Below the pieces are notes generated by a model that was given only the letters and a program-made list of their open reading frames with translations, made no database searches and was not told the DNA's origin. From contig PKXJ01000018.1 of the NCBI GenBank assembly GCA_003132305.1, forward strand, positions 130,242-194,241: a stretch of 64,000 bases of DNA. The letters are read 5' to 3'. This DNA is from Acidimicrobiaceae bacterium (GTDB lineage: Bacteria > Actinomycetota > Acidimicrobiia > Acidimicrobiales > RAAP-2). Shown here one piece after another: positions 49,261 to 59,819 of this stretch (its first letter is position 1; every line of letters begins with the position of its first letter). The translations under genes were made by a program, and so were the position numbers.

Positions 49261-49566
49261 CTAGCTCCCGAGATGCTGGTGTGAGATCAATTCGATCCAC
49301 GTAACCTTCGAGGGCGGACCAGCAATCCCACCTTCGACCAGCGCTGAACTGAGGCGACTGCTCATAAACGCTTCCTGGTCTTTGGCCGAGTCCCACACTT
49401 CGGTCACCACGAAGTGACCGTCTTCTCGTAGGCCCGCCGCATGAGAGAGCATTCCCGCTGGCCAATCACCTTCACCGCTCTCCACGTCGATTCCGAGGAC
49501 CTTGTTGACCGCGTAGTACTCCTTCGCCGTCACTCCCTCGAACTCCAAGATCAATTCAGCAGCCAT
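49261..49566 (-). CDS. Small hypothetical protein, possibly antibiotic-biosynthesis-monooxygenase-like fold
   Basis: MAAELILEFEGVTAKEYYAVNKVLGID...HFVVTEVWDSAKDQEAFMSSRL; GGGGAGGG RBS before ATG 49566. Confidence 0.7.
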   Translation of the reverse strand: MAAELILEFEGVTAKEYYAVNKVLGIDVESGEGDWPAGMLSHAAGLREDGHFVVTEVWDSAKDQEAFMSSRLSSALVEGGIAGPPSKVTWIELISHQHLGS

Positions 49567-49808
49567 GACCCTCCCCTTTCCAGAGTGGTTGTGCCGTACG
49601 ACACAGTTGAAAGTGTGACACATCCTCGTCGATCGTGCCACCGAGATTTTCTGCACTTGCGGATCGTGCTGGTGAGTGGCAGCGTCAAGGAGAGACCTGA
49701 AAGAAGCGACCGGACGGCACCGGTGCGCGAACTCGTGGTCGCGAAGAATCCGGCCCGTCGTTCTACCCGGGCGAGGGCGTGTGTCTCAACCTTGAGAGAC
49801 ACTTGGCA

Positions 49809-51926
49809 CTAACAGTGCAACCTCGAAAGTGGCACGACGTGCATGCTCGATGACGAAGTGGCGTCGTTGGGGTAGATCGACTCGCTCCAGATCAGATCGG
49901 ACCGGTTCACGCGTAGAGGGCCCACGGTACTGGATGACGTGGATGACGTCGATGACGCGAAGATCCTTGGGACCTGGCACCACGACGTCGCGGCGGTGCC
50001 GAGGCGAAAAAGCTCCTGGCGTTGGCCCGACGGCGTCGTCACCGACGCGAAGATCGATCCGTCAGGAGCCAGCACCAAGGAGTTATCCATGGGGGCGTTG
50101 TCTGGTCCGTAGTTCATACCGGGAATCAAGGGCAGCGCGTAGTACGACCAGGTCGTACCGGAATTCGTCGATCGCAGTAGTGAGTACTGCGAGGACGGAT
50201 CGAGCAACAACAGATCGTGGTTCGACGTCACGGCGAGCTGTGGGGAGAAGCAACTGTTGACCGTCGTCACCCAGGACGACGTGGTCCACCGGACCCTCGA
50301 GGGCGCCGTCGCGTTCGACGGGCCCAGCAGGAGCGGCTGCATCGAGCCGTTCATGGCACAGTTGCCCCACTGATAGGGACCGAACGTCGCGCACGGTCCC
50401 GTGCTCGGACACCCGAGCGTCGTTGTCGACCAACTCGCACCGCCGTTGGAGGTGACTTCAGCGCGTACCAAGCCGTTGGAGGTTCCCGGTGGAGCATGGT
50501 GTCGGTTGGAGAAGTAACTGTTCGGCCCGGCAAAGAGTGCCAGCACACTGCGTCCTTCGGTTCTGAAGCCAGCGAAATCCTCTAACGAAGTGCCCAGCGG
50601 TGTGGGCACGGTACGCCAGACGGCTCCACTGTCAGTGGTGTAGAGACCCGCAATATAGACGGGTGGCGCGCCCAGGCCGGACGCGGTGTTAAATCCGGCG
50701 TAGACGGTGGCCCGGTATCGCTGATCGAGGAGCACGGTGGCGCACTGAGGATCCGCCGACGGAGAAGAAAAGATCTTGAGAACGGTTCCAGCCAACGCCG
50801 CCCGGACGCCCACGGTGGGAACCGTAATCTCTCTGGGTCCACCGGTGATGTCAAGGCCCGTCGTCTGGCACCAAGCGATGAGATTCGCGTTGCTCTCGGG
50901 GTTGACCGCGGACGGACCGGCCCACGTCGACGACAGAAGGCGAACGCGGCCCAGGTTGGCCCAGGTCTTGCTCTTCGAGACTCGCAAAATCTTGGGAGCC
51001 AGCACCACGTCGTAACCCCCGCTCTTTTGGGTTCGGTTATACGAGAGAGACTTGTACGTCCGATCCTTGTTCGCTGGCGCGACGGAGAGGTCGTAGCCGG
51101 AAGGTTGGCCGATAATCGACTGAAGGGGCACCCACCCGGTCACCTTCACTTCGTCGCCGACCGACGTCGCGGGGGCGCTTAGGCGCAACGTCTCACAGCG
51201 CAGCCCCCGCTCACACCTCGCGGGCTTGGGAGCGTCCAAGTGAATCGTGGTCCGCGCCTCGGCGGGGGTGTAGTCGCACCCCGAAATCGAGCCCAGGCAC
51301 TGGATGCCCACTTCGTAACGGCCGGACCGCAGCGGATGCACCGACACGCCGCTAGCGCTACTGACGAGCCACGCCGTATCGGGCACCACAAGTTTGGTGT
51401 GAAAGGTCGTAGATGATGACCAGTGAAGTTGTACGGACTCTTGAAGGCCCGTCCGACAGCCGTCCCAACAGAGATTGGCCAACGTTGTTTTCTGCGCCGG
51501 CGGTGTGCTCATGTAGCGGCCCGTCACCGACACCGTTTCTCCGGGCGTCGCCGTTCTTGGACGCAACGACAACGAGACGTCGCCGCTGGGGATTGGTGGT
51601 GAGATCGTCGTGGTGGGAGCACCAGACAGCTGTGCTGAGTTGATTAAGTACGTCTGCAGCGCGACCACGAGTGACGAACTGTTCAGGGCGGGTATGCGAA
51701 AACAACCCGTGATGTCGCCGTTGAAGGACTGTTGGACGAAGCCGTTACTCGATGGACACAGTGAACTTGGATCGACGCTCGCGTTAGGAGTGATTGTTCG
51801 CTTCGAGTGAGCGGACGCGGTGCCGCCCAGGGAAGAACCACAGCTCGCAAGAAGAATCGCCGCTACCGTGAGCACGACTCCACTCTGGATCACGGCCCTG
51901 GTTCGGAGCATTCTCAAGTCCGGCAT
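49809..51926 (-). CDS. Large secreted lipoprotein, BNR/sialidase-like pattern in C-terminal half
   Basis: Lipobox VAAILLASCGSS; repeats of type TSNGGASWSTTT and STNSGTTWSYYALP (Asp-box-like S-x-[ND]-x-G-x-x-W). Confidence 0.65.
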   Translation of the reverse strand: MPDLRMLRTRAVIQSGVVLTVAAILLASCGSSLGGTASAHSKRTITPNASVDPSSLCPSSNGFVQQSFNGDITGCFRIPALNSSSLVVALQTYLINSAQLSGAPTTTISPPIPSGDVSLSLRPRTATPGETVSVTGRYMSTPPAQKTTLANLCWDGCRTGLQESVQLHWSSSTTFHTKLVVPDTAWLVSSASGVSVHPLRSGRYEVGIQCLGSISGCDYTPAEARTTIHLDAPKPARCERGLRCETLRLSAPATSVGDEVKVTGWVPLQSIIGQPSGYDLSVAPANKDRTYKSLSYNRTQKSGGYDVVLAPKILRVSKSKTWANLGRVRLLSSTWAGPSAVNPESNANLIAWCQTTGLDITGGPREITVPTVGVRAALAGTVLKIFSSPSADPQCATVLLDQRYRATVYAGFNTASGLGAPPVYIAGLYTTDSGAVWRTVPTPLGTSLEDFAGFRTEGRSVLALFAGPNSYFSNRHHAPPGTSNGLVRAEVTSNGGASWSTTTLGCPSTGPCATFGPYQWGNCAMNGSMQPLLLGPSNATAPSRVRWTTSSWVTTVNSCFSPQLAVTSNHDLLLLDPSSQYSLLRSTNSGTTWSYYALPLIPGMNYGPDNAPMDNSLVLAPDGSIFASVTTPSGQRQELFRLGTAATSWCQVPRIFASSTSSTSSSTVGPLRVNRSDLIWSESIYPNDATSSSSMHVVPLSRLHC

Positions 51927-52254
51927 CGCGCAACTCCACGGGGTATCGGCCTCGCTGTTGGGGCTTCGCGCGAACTGCGAAACGACCCCAGTGAAGCTGG
52001 CGCCACGGGGCGCCACTGACTTCTCGCCCCGTCAACCACGTCGAACCACACCTTCATGAAACTACCTTGAAAGCGTGAAGAAGAGTTGCGCACGCACATC
52101 CGAGAGAGGTTCTCAAAATGGGGCGTCGGCGCTGTGTCGAGCTCTTCGTCATCGAGATCGTCCAAACGAGGAGTTACGCCGACGAGTCGGTTTCGACGGG
52201 CTCGAAGATTGGCCCGGAAACGCAGTCGGTACGCCGCGGGTGTAGAAACCTATA

Positions 52255-52509
52255 GTGAAAATAAAGTTGGACTTGCACGATATCTACAACCGAGGGGAAG
52301 AGCTCGATCGTGCGCTGCGAAATGTCATCGACGAGGCGATCGAGAAGAAGGCTCGGTTGGTGGAGATTATCCCCGGCAAGGGCAGCGGCCAGTTAAAGAA
52401 ACGAGTGCTGCGTTTCCTGGATCAGAAGGAGATCAAGGTTCTCTACCATCGCGTCGAGAAGGACTCGCACAACTACGGCCGGGTGTTCGTCCATTTCCGA
52501 CCGAAGTGA
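52255..52509 (+). CDS. Stand-alone Smr domain protein
   Basis: LDLHDIYNRGEELDRALRNVIDEAIEKKARLVEIIPGKGSGQLKKRVLRFL. Confidence 0.85.
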   Translation: MKIKLDLHDIYNRGEELDRALRNVIDEAIEKKARLVEIIPGKGSGQLKKRVLRFLDQKEIKVLYHRVEKDSHNYGRVFVHFRPK

Positions 52510-52520
52510 GATTCTGGTCT

Positions 52521-53633
52521 TCAACCGAGGGACTGGGGATCCACCCCGATGCCGCCGTAGGTACTGCTCTCGTACGCGGCCAGCGCCACGCGCAGAACGT
52601 GCGTCGCTTCCTCAGCTCCCCACCAGAGCGGGCCTTCACCGTGATGCAGCCAACGAAGCCAGTGACGACCGGAGTCGCGAAAGCTACTCGCCCAGTCGTC
52701 ATCGAGCGCGTGAAACGCGCGCGTCTCTCCGTCGAGGTAGATCTCGAGACTGGGCTGTTGAAGACCGCGACCGGTGCATCGATTCACGCGAGCAAATCCC
52801 CGTCGGCCCGTAACCTCCCAGCGTTCGTCGTTGGAGTAGTAGTCGGAGCGCAGGTACATGTCGACGGCGAGCGTGATATCCCACACGCCTCGGACTCCGT
52901 TGACGTGTTCCCAGAGGACCGTCGTCGGGGCGTCGATTTCGACACCCGGCACGACCGCGGTTGAGCCGACCCAGGCTCGCACTTCCCTGATGGGACCGAA
53001 GAGCCAAATCGCCGTGGAGAGCTTGTGCCAACCGTCGTCGAACAGCAAGGTGCCTCGCCCGAGTTGGGCTTGTTCGAACTGATGTTGGTACGTGTCGCCC
53101 GGCACCTCCCAACCACCGCGGCCGCTGGCGACCATCTTCAAGTGATACCCACTGATCGTGCCGAGCGCCCCGGAATCGACGACCTCCTTGAGTTTGCGTA
53201 ACGGCTCGTAAAAGAGGTAGTTCTCCATCACCCTAAGTTGGCGGTCGTTGGCGCGGGCCGCGTCCAATATCCGCTGGGCGCTGGGCAGGTCGATGGTCAT
53301 GGGCTTTTGCAGGTTGACGTGCCAGTGATTGTCCAGGCACTGGGTGACCCCCTCTTCGTGCAGGGCAATGGGCAGAAGTACTTCCACCGCGTCGACACCT
53401 AAACCACTCGAGGCCAACTCTTCGACCGATCGGAACGCGCGAGCCTCGGGCCAGTCGACTTGTCGTTGGGCCCGTCGTTCGTCGCTCGGGTCCACGATGG
53501 CCACCACGTGGACGTCGTCATTGTCGACGTAGCCACGCATATTGAGGTCGTAGATTCTGCCGAGACCAACAAATGCCGCGCGAACTGGGCGATCGAACGG
53601 CGTGAAACTCGTCGGTGGCGCACTTTCATTCAT
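52521..53633 (-). CDS. Gfo/Idh/MocA family oxidoreductase
   Basis: RAAFVGLGRIYDLNMRGYVDNDDVHVVAIVDPSDERRA, LQKPMTIDLPSAQRILDAA. Confidence 0.9.
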   Translation of the reverse strand: MNESAPPTSFTPFDRPVRAAFVGLGRIYDLNMRGYVDNDDVHVVAIVDPSDERRAQRQVDWPEARAFRSVEELASSGLGVDAVEVLLPIALHEEGVTQCLDNHWHVNLQKPMTIDLPSAQRILDAARANDRQLRVMENYLFYEPLRKLKEVVDSGALGTISGYHLKMVASGRGGWEVPGDTYQHQFEQAQLGRGTLLFDDGWHKLSTAIWLFGPIREVRAWVGSTAVVPGVEIDAPTTVLWEHVNGVRGVWDITLAVDMYLRSDYYSNDERWEVTGRRGFARVNRCTGRGLQQPSLEIYLDGETRAFHALDDDWASSFRDSGRHWLRWLHHGEGPLWWGAEEATHVLRVALAAYESSTYGGIGVDPQSLG

Positions 53634-53768
53634 GCCAAATAGTAATGGGCGTTTGCCGGTAGCGACTGGTAACAGTCAATGCCGGCATCATGTCGAAGCA
53701 CCGTGGCGCCCTCATCGAAGTTCGAGCACACCGACAACGTTCAGGTCCGTCAGCGTGAAGGGCGCAAT

Positions 53769-54704
53769 CTAGTCGTTGGGTGAAAAGCGTTGCGACGAGC
53801 GATGACGCCACTGTGCGTAGCGACCGTGTCCCTTCAGTAGTTGCGTCTCGGGAGTCACCTCGTGCATGGTCGTTACGAGCGCTGACGTGGAAAGACCGAG
53901 CGCGCCGAGAATCATCACGACGAGCGAGAGGACCTCCAGCGAAGCGAACAGCGGTCCCCCGTGGAGATTCTCACCGTAGAGAACGTGGCCAATGAAAATC
54001 GAGACAAACGGATTCACCAAAATGAGCGTCGACTGCGACGCGGCGAAGGGTCCCACTCGAAAGGCCGCCTGCATGATGAGAAAGGAACCGAGCCCGGTCA
54101 CGCACAGTGCGTACAACTGCCACGAGCTAAACAGTGCTCCCCATCCCATGACGAGGACGTTGGTCGTGGACTTCGTAATCGCCGAAAGGAGCGCGAAGCC
54201 GACGGACGCTCCGGCTCCCAGTAGCAGGGCTTGGCGCCAGGGGGGTCCGCGGCGCGCGAGGACCACGAAGAACGCCACGCAAAGTACGGTGACCAACGCC
54301 GCGACGAGCCAAAGATCGTTGGAGGGAACCTTCGAGCCCACCGTGGGCGCCGACAGAAACAAGAACGCACCCAGACCGACGGCGGTCGCGAACGCGGCGA
54401 CAAAGTCTCTGGGGCGCAGGGGCGTAGCGAACCAGAGCCACAGTATGAAGACCAGTATCACCAACTCACTCACCATCAGCGGCTGGACGACGTTCAGCGT
54501 GCCCAAGTGCAACGCGACCGCTTGGGACGCGTAACCCAGCGCCATAATGGCGAAACCAAGAATCCAAATCGGCCGACGCAACATATGGCGTACGAGACCC
54601 ATTGACGGACCGTTGGTTGGCGGCGCGTCCTCAACGCCGAGTCGCTGACAGATGCTGGCGATGGCGTTGGCGAACGCCGCGAGAAGGGCCAAACAGATAA
54701 CCAC
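53769..54704 (-). CDS. DMT-superfamily (EamA/NIPA-like) transporter
   Basis: About 9-10 TM; LLAAFANAIASICQRLGVEDAPP, internal repeat structure. Confidence 0.8.
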   Translation of the reverse strand: MVICLALLAAFANAIASICQRLGVEDAPPTNGPSMGLVRHMLRRPIWILGFAIMALGYASQAVALHLGTLNVVQPLMVSELVILVFILWLWFATPLRPRDFVAAFATAVGLGAFLFLSAPTVGSKVPSNDLWLVAALVTVLCVAFFVVLARRGPPWRQALLLGAGASVGFALLSAITKSTTNVLVMGWGALFSSWQLYALCVTGLGSFLIMQAAFRVGPFAASQSTLILVNPFVSIFIGHVLYGENLHGGPLFASLEVLSLVVMILGALGLSTSALVTTMHEVTPETQLLKGHGRYAQWRHRSSQRFSPND

Positions 54705-54894
54705 CGCCTGAGCCTACGGTCACTTTGGCTCTTCGACGCTGACGCCGTTCACGAGTGCAACAAAAGTTCAAGTCGCCCAAGGTGCCGATGTTGAAGGTCG
54801 GTCTCAATACACATTCAATGACCCGAGGAACTTCGTTCGTTGATGAGTTCTTCGCGCGACGACGTAGATTGAGAGCAACAGTCAAAGGAGAGTC

Positions 54895-56307
54895 GTGCCT
54901 TTTAACCTCGCGGAACTGTTGGAACAGCGTCACGGCGAAAACTTCCAACTCCATAACCAGTACCTCAACCCCCAGTTGACCAAGGTGGTCAAGACCCTCG
55001 GATTTGACCGCTTTTACGAGCGTGGTGAGGGTTGCTATCTCTACGACGACGAGGGCAAGCGCTACCTGGATATGTTGAGTGGTTTTGGCGTTTTCGCCCT
55101 CGGCCGAAGTCACCCGGTGATCAAAGACGCGCTGCGCCAAGCGATTGAAGCCGATCTGCCCAACATGGTCCAAATGGACTGTGCCCTCTTGCCGGGCCTG
55201 TTGGCCGAACAGTTAGTGACGCGCAGCCCCGACACAATCGAACGGGCGGTCTTTTGCAACTCCGGCGCCGAAGCCGTCGAAGTCGCGATCAAATTCGCCC
55301 GAGCGAGTACCGGTCGAGGGCGAATTTGCTACTTCGCTCACGCCTTTCACGGCCTCACGACGGGAGCGATGGCGCTCAACGGTTCCGCCGAGTTCAAGAC
55401 CGGCTTCGGCCCCCTGCTCCCGGGTGCCACGGAGATTCCCTTTGGCGATCTCGACACCTTAAAAGACGAGCTTCGCCGCGGCGACGTCGCCGCACTGATC
55501 GTGGAACCTATTCAGGGCAAGGGTGTGTACGAGCTCGACGGCGAACTCTGGCGCGAGATAGAGTCCGCGGTCCACCACGCGGGCGCGCTCTTCATTTGCG
55601 ACGAAGTACAGACGGGCCTCGGACGCACCGGCCGGTTTTACGCCTTCGAGCACTACGGCTTGAACCCCGACATCATCACCGTCTCCAAGGCTCTCTCGGG
55701 GGGCTACGTCCCGGTGGGCGCGATGCTCACGAGTGACAAAATCCTTCGCAAGGTCTACAGCTCCATGGACCGGGCCATGGTTCACTCGACGACTTTTAAG
55801 GGCAACCAGTTGGCCATGGTGGCCGGCCTCGCCACGTTGTCCGTCTTTGACGATGCACACATTGTCGAACACGCCGCGGCGATGGGCGACGTGTGGCGCC
55901 AACGGCTCGAAGAGCTCGCTGCTCGACACGAGTTCTTGCACGTCGTGCGCGGACGCGGACAGATGATCGGCGTGGTCTTTGGTCCGCCGACCTCGCGCGG
56001 GGCAAAGCGACGGTGGAGGACGGTCGAAGCCGCGCGTACGGCCATGTTTTCCCAGTCCCTGGTCGTGCCGTTATTTCACCGGTACGGAATATTGACCCAA
56101 GTCGCCGCCGACGGCGTCAACGTCATCAAGTTGTTACCACCCCTCATCGCCGGCGAGACTGAAATCGATCTCTTCGTCGACGCCCTGGACGAACTGCTAC
56201 GCGACGCCGAGAGCAGCAGTCGCTGGCTGAGGGAGTTTGGGGTCACTCTGGCCAAAGGCACCATGAAACGGACCCGATCGTCGGCCAACGCGAGAGCCAC
56301 GAGGTGA
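54895..56307 (+). CDS. Class III PLP-dependent aminotransferase
   Basis: FCNSGAEAVEVAIKFARA, FICDEVQTGLGRTGRFYAFEHYGLNPDIITVSKALSGGYVPVGAML. Confidence 0.93.
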   Translation: MPFNLAELLEQRHGENFQLHNQYLNPQLTKVVKTLGFDRFYERGEGCYLYDDEGKRYLDMLSGFGVFALGRSHPVIKDALRQAIEADLPNMVQMDCALLPGLLAEQLVTRSPDTIERAVFCNSGAEAVEVAIKFARASTGRGRICYFAHAFHGLTTGAMALNGSAEFKTGFGPLLPGATEIPFGDLDTLKDELRRGDVAALIVEPIQGKGVYELDGELWREIESAVHHAGALFICDEVQTGLGRTGRFYAFEHYGLNPDIITVSKALSGGYVPVGAMLTSDKILRKVYSSMDRAMVHSTTFKGNQLAMVAGLATLSVFDDAHIVEHAAAMGDVWRQRLEELAARHEFLHVVRGRGQMIGVVFGPPTSRGAKRRWRTVEAARTAMFSQSLVVPLFHRYGILTQVAADGVNVIKLLPPLIAGETEIDLFVDALDELLRDAESSSRWLREFGVTLAKGTMKRTRSSANARATR

Positions 56308-57374
56308 GCGGCAAGCTTCGTCGCGGCGACCGCGTCGTCGTCACGGGCGCCGCGGGCTTCATTGGCTCGGCCGTGACGCGCGCCCTGCTCCGTCGGGGTG
56401 TCCACGTCGTGGCCCTCTTAGAGCCGGGCGCCGCGACCTCGAATCTGGACGGCCATGACGTGGAACGACTCGACGTCGACATCACCAAGGCGCGGGGGTT
56501 GAACGAAGCTTTCGAAGGAGCGCGCTACTGCTTTCACCTCGCCGCGAAATTTGGATTTTGGCCCAAGGATCCGACGAGCTTCTACGGCGTCAACGTCGAG
56601 GGAAGTCGAAACGTCGTGCGCGCGGCCACGGCGGCCGGCGTAGAGCGAACCGTCTACACGTCAACCGTCGCCACTTTGGGTCTTTGGCAAACCAAGTCCG
56701 GACGACCTTCGAACGAAGATGACGTCGCCGATCTCTCGCACCTCTACGGAAACTACAAACAAACCAAGTACGTAGCCGAGCACGAAGTGCTGCGACTCGC
56801 TGCCGCGGGTGCGCCGCTGGTGCTCGTACTGCCCACGATGCCACACGGTCCCTTCGACCATCGTCCTACACCATCGGGGAAAGTCGTCCTCGATTATCTG
56901 AATGGGAGAATGCCTGGTTACGTCGACACGGCAATGAACGTTGCCCACGTCGACGACCTCGCCGAAGGCCACCTCTTGGCGCTCGAGAAGGGTTCGCAGG
57001 GGCGAAGCTACATCTGCGGCGGCGACAACATCACGATGGCCGAGATGCTCGAGATGCTGTCGAACGTGACCGGACTGCCCCCCGCCCAGCGACGCTTCCC
57101 ATCGATGTTTCCAATGATCGCCGGGCGTGCGTCGCAGTTCGTGGAAGGTGGACTTCTCCGTAAGGAACCGAGAGTTAGCCTCGAGGCCGCACAAATGGCG
57201 ACGACCACCATGACGTTCGACGATTCGAGAGCGCGAAGTGAACTCGGTTACCACTCACGCCCGGCGGTCTGGGCTCTTTACGAATCCGCCCAATGGTTCG
57301 TCGACCACGGTTACGTTAGGGCGGACCGCGTGAACATGGTGCGCTGGAACGAGCCCCAAAAGTACTCGGATTGA
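56304..57374 (+). CDS. NAD(P)-dependent epimerase/dehydratase (extended SDR)
   Basis: VVTGAAGFIGSAVTRALLRRG; HLYGNYKQTKYVAE YxxxK; 4-bp overlap with aminotransferase. Confidence 0.9.
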   Translation: MSGKLRRGDRVVVTGAAGFIGSAVTRALLRRGVHVVALLEPGAATSNLDGHDVERLDVDITKARGLNEAFEGARYCFHLAAKFGFWPKDPTSFYGVNVEGSRNVVRAATAAGVERTVYTSTVATLGLWQTKSGRPSNEDDVADLSHLYGNYKQTKYVAEHEVLRLAAAGAPLVLVLPTMPHGPFDHRPTPSGKVVLDYLNGRMPGYVDTAMNVAHVDDLAEGHLLALEKGSQGRSYICGGDNITMAEMLEMLSNVTGLPPAQRRFPSMFPMIAGRASQFVEGGLLRKEPRVSLEAAQMATTTMTFDDSRARSELGYHSRPAVWALYESAQWFVDHGYVRADRVNMVRWNEPQKYSD

Positions 57375-57642
57375 TTCCCTCGATTCATTTGACGGCGACA
57401 CTTCAATAACAGAGAATCCATACTCCCCTGCGCGTCGCTCACGACTTTGACTCTTGGCCCGTTGCCCGTCATCGACAAGCCCCTCTGATTCCAGGTACCT
57501 TCAAATGAGCGCTTACTAGGATGTGGCTCATCGCCAAGAGATCATCGTTTCATCCGCGAATCGCCACTGATTCCTTCATTCGAGTGCTGGAGGTTGCCGT
57601 CACTGCTTCTCAATACAGCTCGGCGCTCGAGGTCGGATCCCT

Positions 57643-58791
57643 ATGAGATTGGCTTCGCGCAAGACCCTAGAAAAGGGCAGAAGCTACTTCATTAGGACCA
57701 ACCTCAGTGTTCTCACGCTGGTCACGGTCCTGATCAGTCCGTTGCTACTGGCCGATCCTTCGGGCGCCAGTCAATCCCTCACTCCTCAACAGACCCAAAC
57801 GCCGCTCTTTGGGGTTGGCGTGGCGCGATGCACTTTCGTTGATCGCACCCGTGGCGTACTCAACTATTCGACGACGCCGCCTTCCATACTGACGAAATCT
57901 CGAACGCTCGTCACCGAGATTAGATATCCGACCCAGTTCGTGGCGGGAGGCCCGGTCCAAGCCAACGGGGCCAAACCCGTTCCGCGAAGTGGCGGCTATC
58001 CCCTGATCGTGTTCGCGCACGGCTACGACGTCACGCCCGACACGTACGCAGATCTGCTGAACGCGTGGGTTCGCGCGGGCTTCGTCGTGGCCTCGCCCTT
58101 CTTCCCCGACGAGAACAAGTTCGCCGTCGCGGCACAACGTGGGGCCAACACCGAGGACGATATCCGCAATGAGCCCGCGGACCTCACCTTCGTGACCCGT
58201 TCGGTTCTCAATGCGTCCGCCAATCAGTCGCCCGGTTGCGGCATCGTGAGTGGACTGATTGCAGCATCGGAACTTGGCCTCGCTGGACACTCCGACGGGG
58301 CGACGGCCGTCGGTCTTCTCGCTTACGCGCGCGGCGCCGATCCCCAGGGCGTGAGTTACGCCAGCTTGCGTGCAGGGCTCGACTATCGGGCCGTCGTCAT
58401 CATGTCGGCTGAGGAGGATCGGGCCCAAAGCTACGCAAGCGAGGCGAGCGACCCCGCGCTGTTAGTTATCCAGAGTGCCGCTGATCAATGTAACCCGATT
58501 CGAAATTCCGTGAAACTCTACGGCGATATTCATCAGTCCAACAAGTGGTTTCTCGAACTGCGTACCGCCCACCACCTCCCTCCGTTTGATGGCGCCGACG
58601 TGGCGGCCTTTCGAGTTGTCGCGGACTCGTCGACGCGCTTTTATCGGACATCTCTTCAAGGGGCGACCCCGGCGATCAGCCTCTTCCACTACGGGAATGA
58701 AAGTCCTCAAGTCGCTCGGATGTTTAGTGGCGGGAACGGTCCAAATTTGACCAACGCCCCGAACATTCCAGAGAGTTGTGGCCCAAATTAA
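57643..58791 (+). CDS. Secreted alpha/beta hydrolase
   Basis: LIVFAHGYDVTPDTYADLLNAWVRAGFVVASPFFPDE; GLAGHSDGATA nucleophile elbow. Confidence 0.8.
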   Translation: MRLASRKTLEKGRSYFIRTNLSVLTLVTVLISPLLLADPSGASQSLTPQQTQTPLFGVGVARCTFVDRTRGVLNYSTTPPSILTKSRTLVTEIRYPTQFVAGGPVQANGAKPVPRSGGYPLIVFAHGYDVTPDTYADLLNAWVRAGFVVASPFFPDENKFAVAAQRGANTEDDIRNEPADLTFVTRSVLNASANQSPGCGIVSGLIAASELGLAGHSDGATAVGLLAYARGADPQGVSYASLRAGLDYRAVVIMSAEEDRAQSYASEASDPALLVIQSAADQCNPIRNSVKLYGDIHQSNKWFLELRTAHHLPPFDGADVAAFRVVADSSTRFYRTSLQGATPAISLFHYGNESPQVARMFSGGNGPNLTNAPNIPESCGPN

Positions 58792-59134
58792 CAGTTGATC
58801 CGCATAACTCGAATGGTGGGCCCGTGTTCTGTTCAGTTACTGTCGCGCTTCCCCCATCACCAACCAAGTGTGGCGAAGGGGACTCCGACATATTCTCGAA
58901 GTACCAGACGGCTACGTTCGCTGGCGCAACCGTACTCACCTGGATTGAACGAAACCCCGTCGTCGCCGAAGTTGGTGTCGGGCTTCGACAACGTAGCGCA
59001 GTTGTTGGAACGATCGGACACGCGAAACAAGGGACTGCGCCAGAATTGCTGGACTCCTAACGTGGTGAGCATTCCACCCCGCGTTGCCGGACGTACACGA
59101 TGATGAGGACTTTCCGCCAGGCTGTCGCTAACAG

Positions 59135-59165
59135 TACTTGACAAAACTTTAACGTTGTGCAAGTA
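59135..59165 (+). promoter_or_regulatory. Promoter with palindromic operator of the TetR gene
   Basis: TACTTGaCA-N-TGtgCAAGTA inverted repeat overlapping TTGACA (59138) and 17-bp spaced AAGTAT (59161); ATG 8 nt later. Confidence 0.5.
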
Positions 59166-59174
59166 TCTCGAACA

Positions 59175-59819
59175 ATGACTAATAAAGCAGAGTCCACCGA
59201 CTGGCGCGAAGGCCGCCGACGTTCGGCTCACGACGCGATCATCGATGCTGCCTGGTCGCTGGTGAGCGATGAGGGTCTCGCTGGTCTGTCACTCCGGGAT
59301 CTGGCTCGTCGGGCCGGAATCACTGCGCCAACGGTGTACGCCTATTTCGACTCGAAGAACGCTATCTATGACGCAATGTTCGGCCGCGCGGCGACGGAGT
59401 TCGCCGAAAGAATGGCCGAGCCGTTCGAGTGCGATGACCCTCGCGAAATCCTCACGGCGAGTGCGAGAAGGTTTGCCCATTTCTGCACCAATTCTCCAGC
59501 GCGCTATCAGCTGTTGTTCCAACGCACGATTCCCGGATTTGAACCGTCACCCGAGTCCTACGCACCGGCGGTGCGTTCCTTGGCGCTCGCTCGGAGCAGG
59601 CTAGCCCTCAACGGGATCACCGAGGCGCGCCATGTCGACATGTGGACCGCACTGATAACCGGCCTGGTCGACCAACAGGTCTCCAACGATCCCGGAGGGG
59701 AACGCTGGACCCGTCTCATCGACGAATCGGTTGCTATGTTCCTCACCCACTGCCAGCCAATCCAGGCTTCGCGAAAGCGCCCGTCCCGTCCAACTCGAGC
59801 CAAAGGAATCCCGACATGA
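59175..59819 (+). CDS. TetR/AcrR family transcriptional regulator
   Basis: AAWSLVSDEGLAGLSLRDLARRAGITAPTVYAYFDSKNAIYDAMF HTH. Confidence 0.92.
   Translation: MTNKAESTDWREGRRRSAHDAIIDAAWSLVSDEGLAGLSLRDLARRAGITAPTVYAYFDSKNAIYDAMFGRAATEFAERMAEPFECDDPREILTASARRFAHFCTNSPARYQLLFQRTIPGFEPSPESYAPAVRSLALARSRLALNGITEARHVDMWTALITGLVDQQVSNDPGGERWTRLIDESVAMFLTHCQPIQASRKRPSRPTRAKGIPT

Noticed and set aside
49016-49465. 149-aa minus-strand ORF overlapping 49261..49566
   Set aside because: Overlaps a better-supported ORF with a strong RBS; sequence shows no recognisable family.
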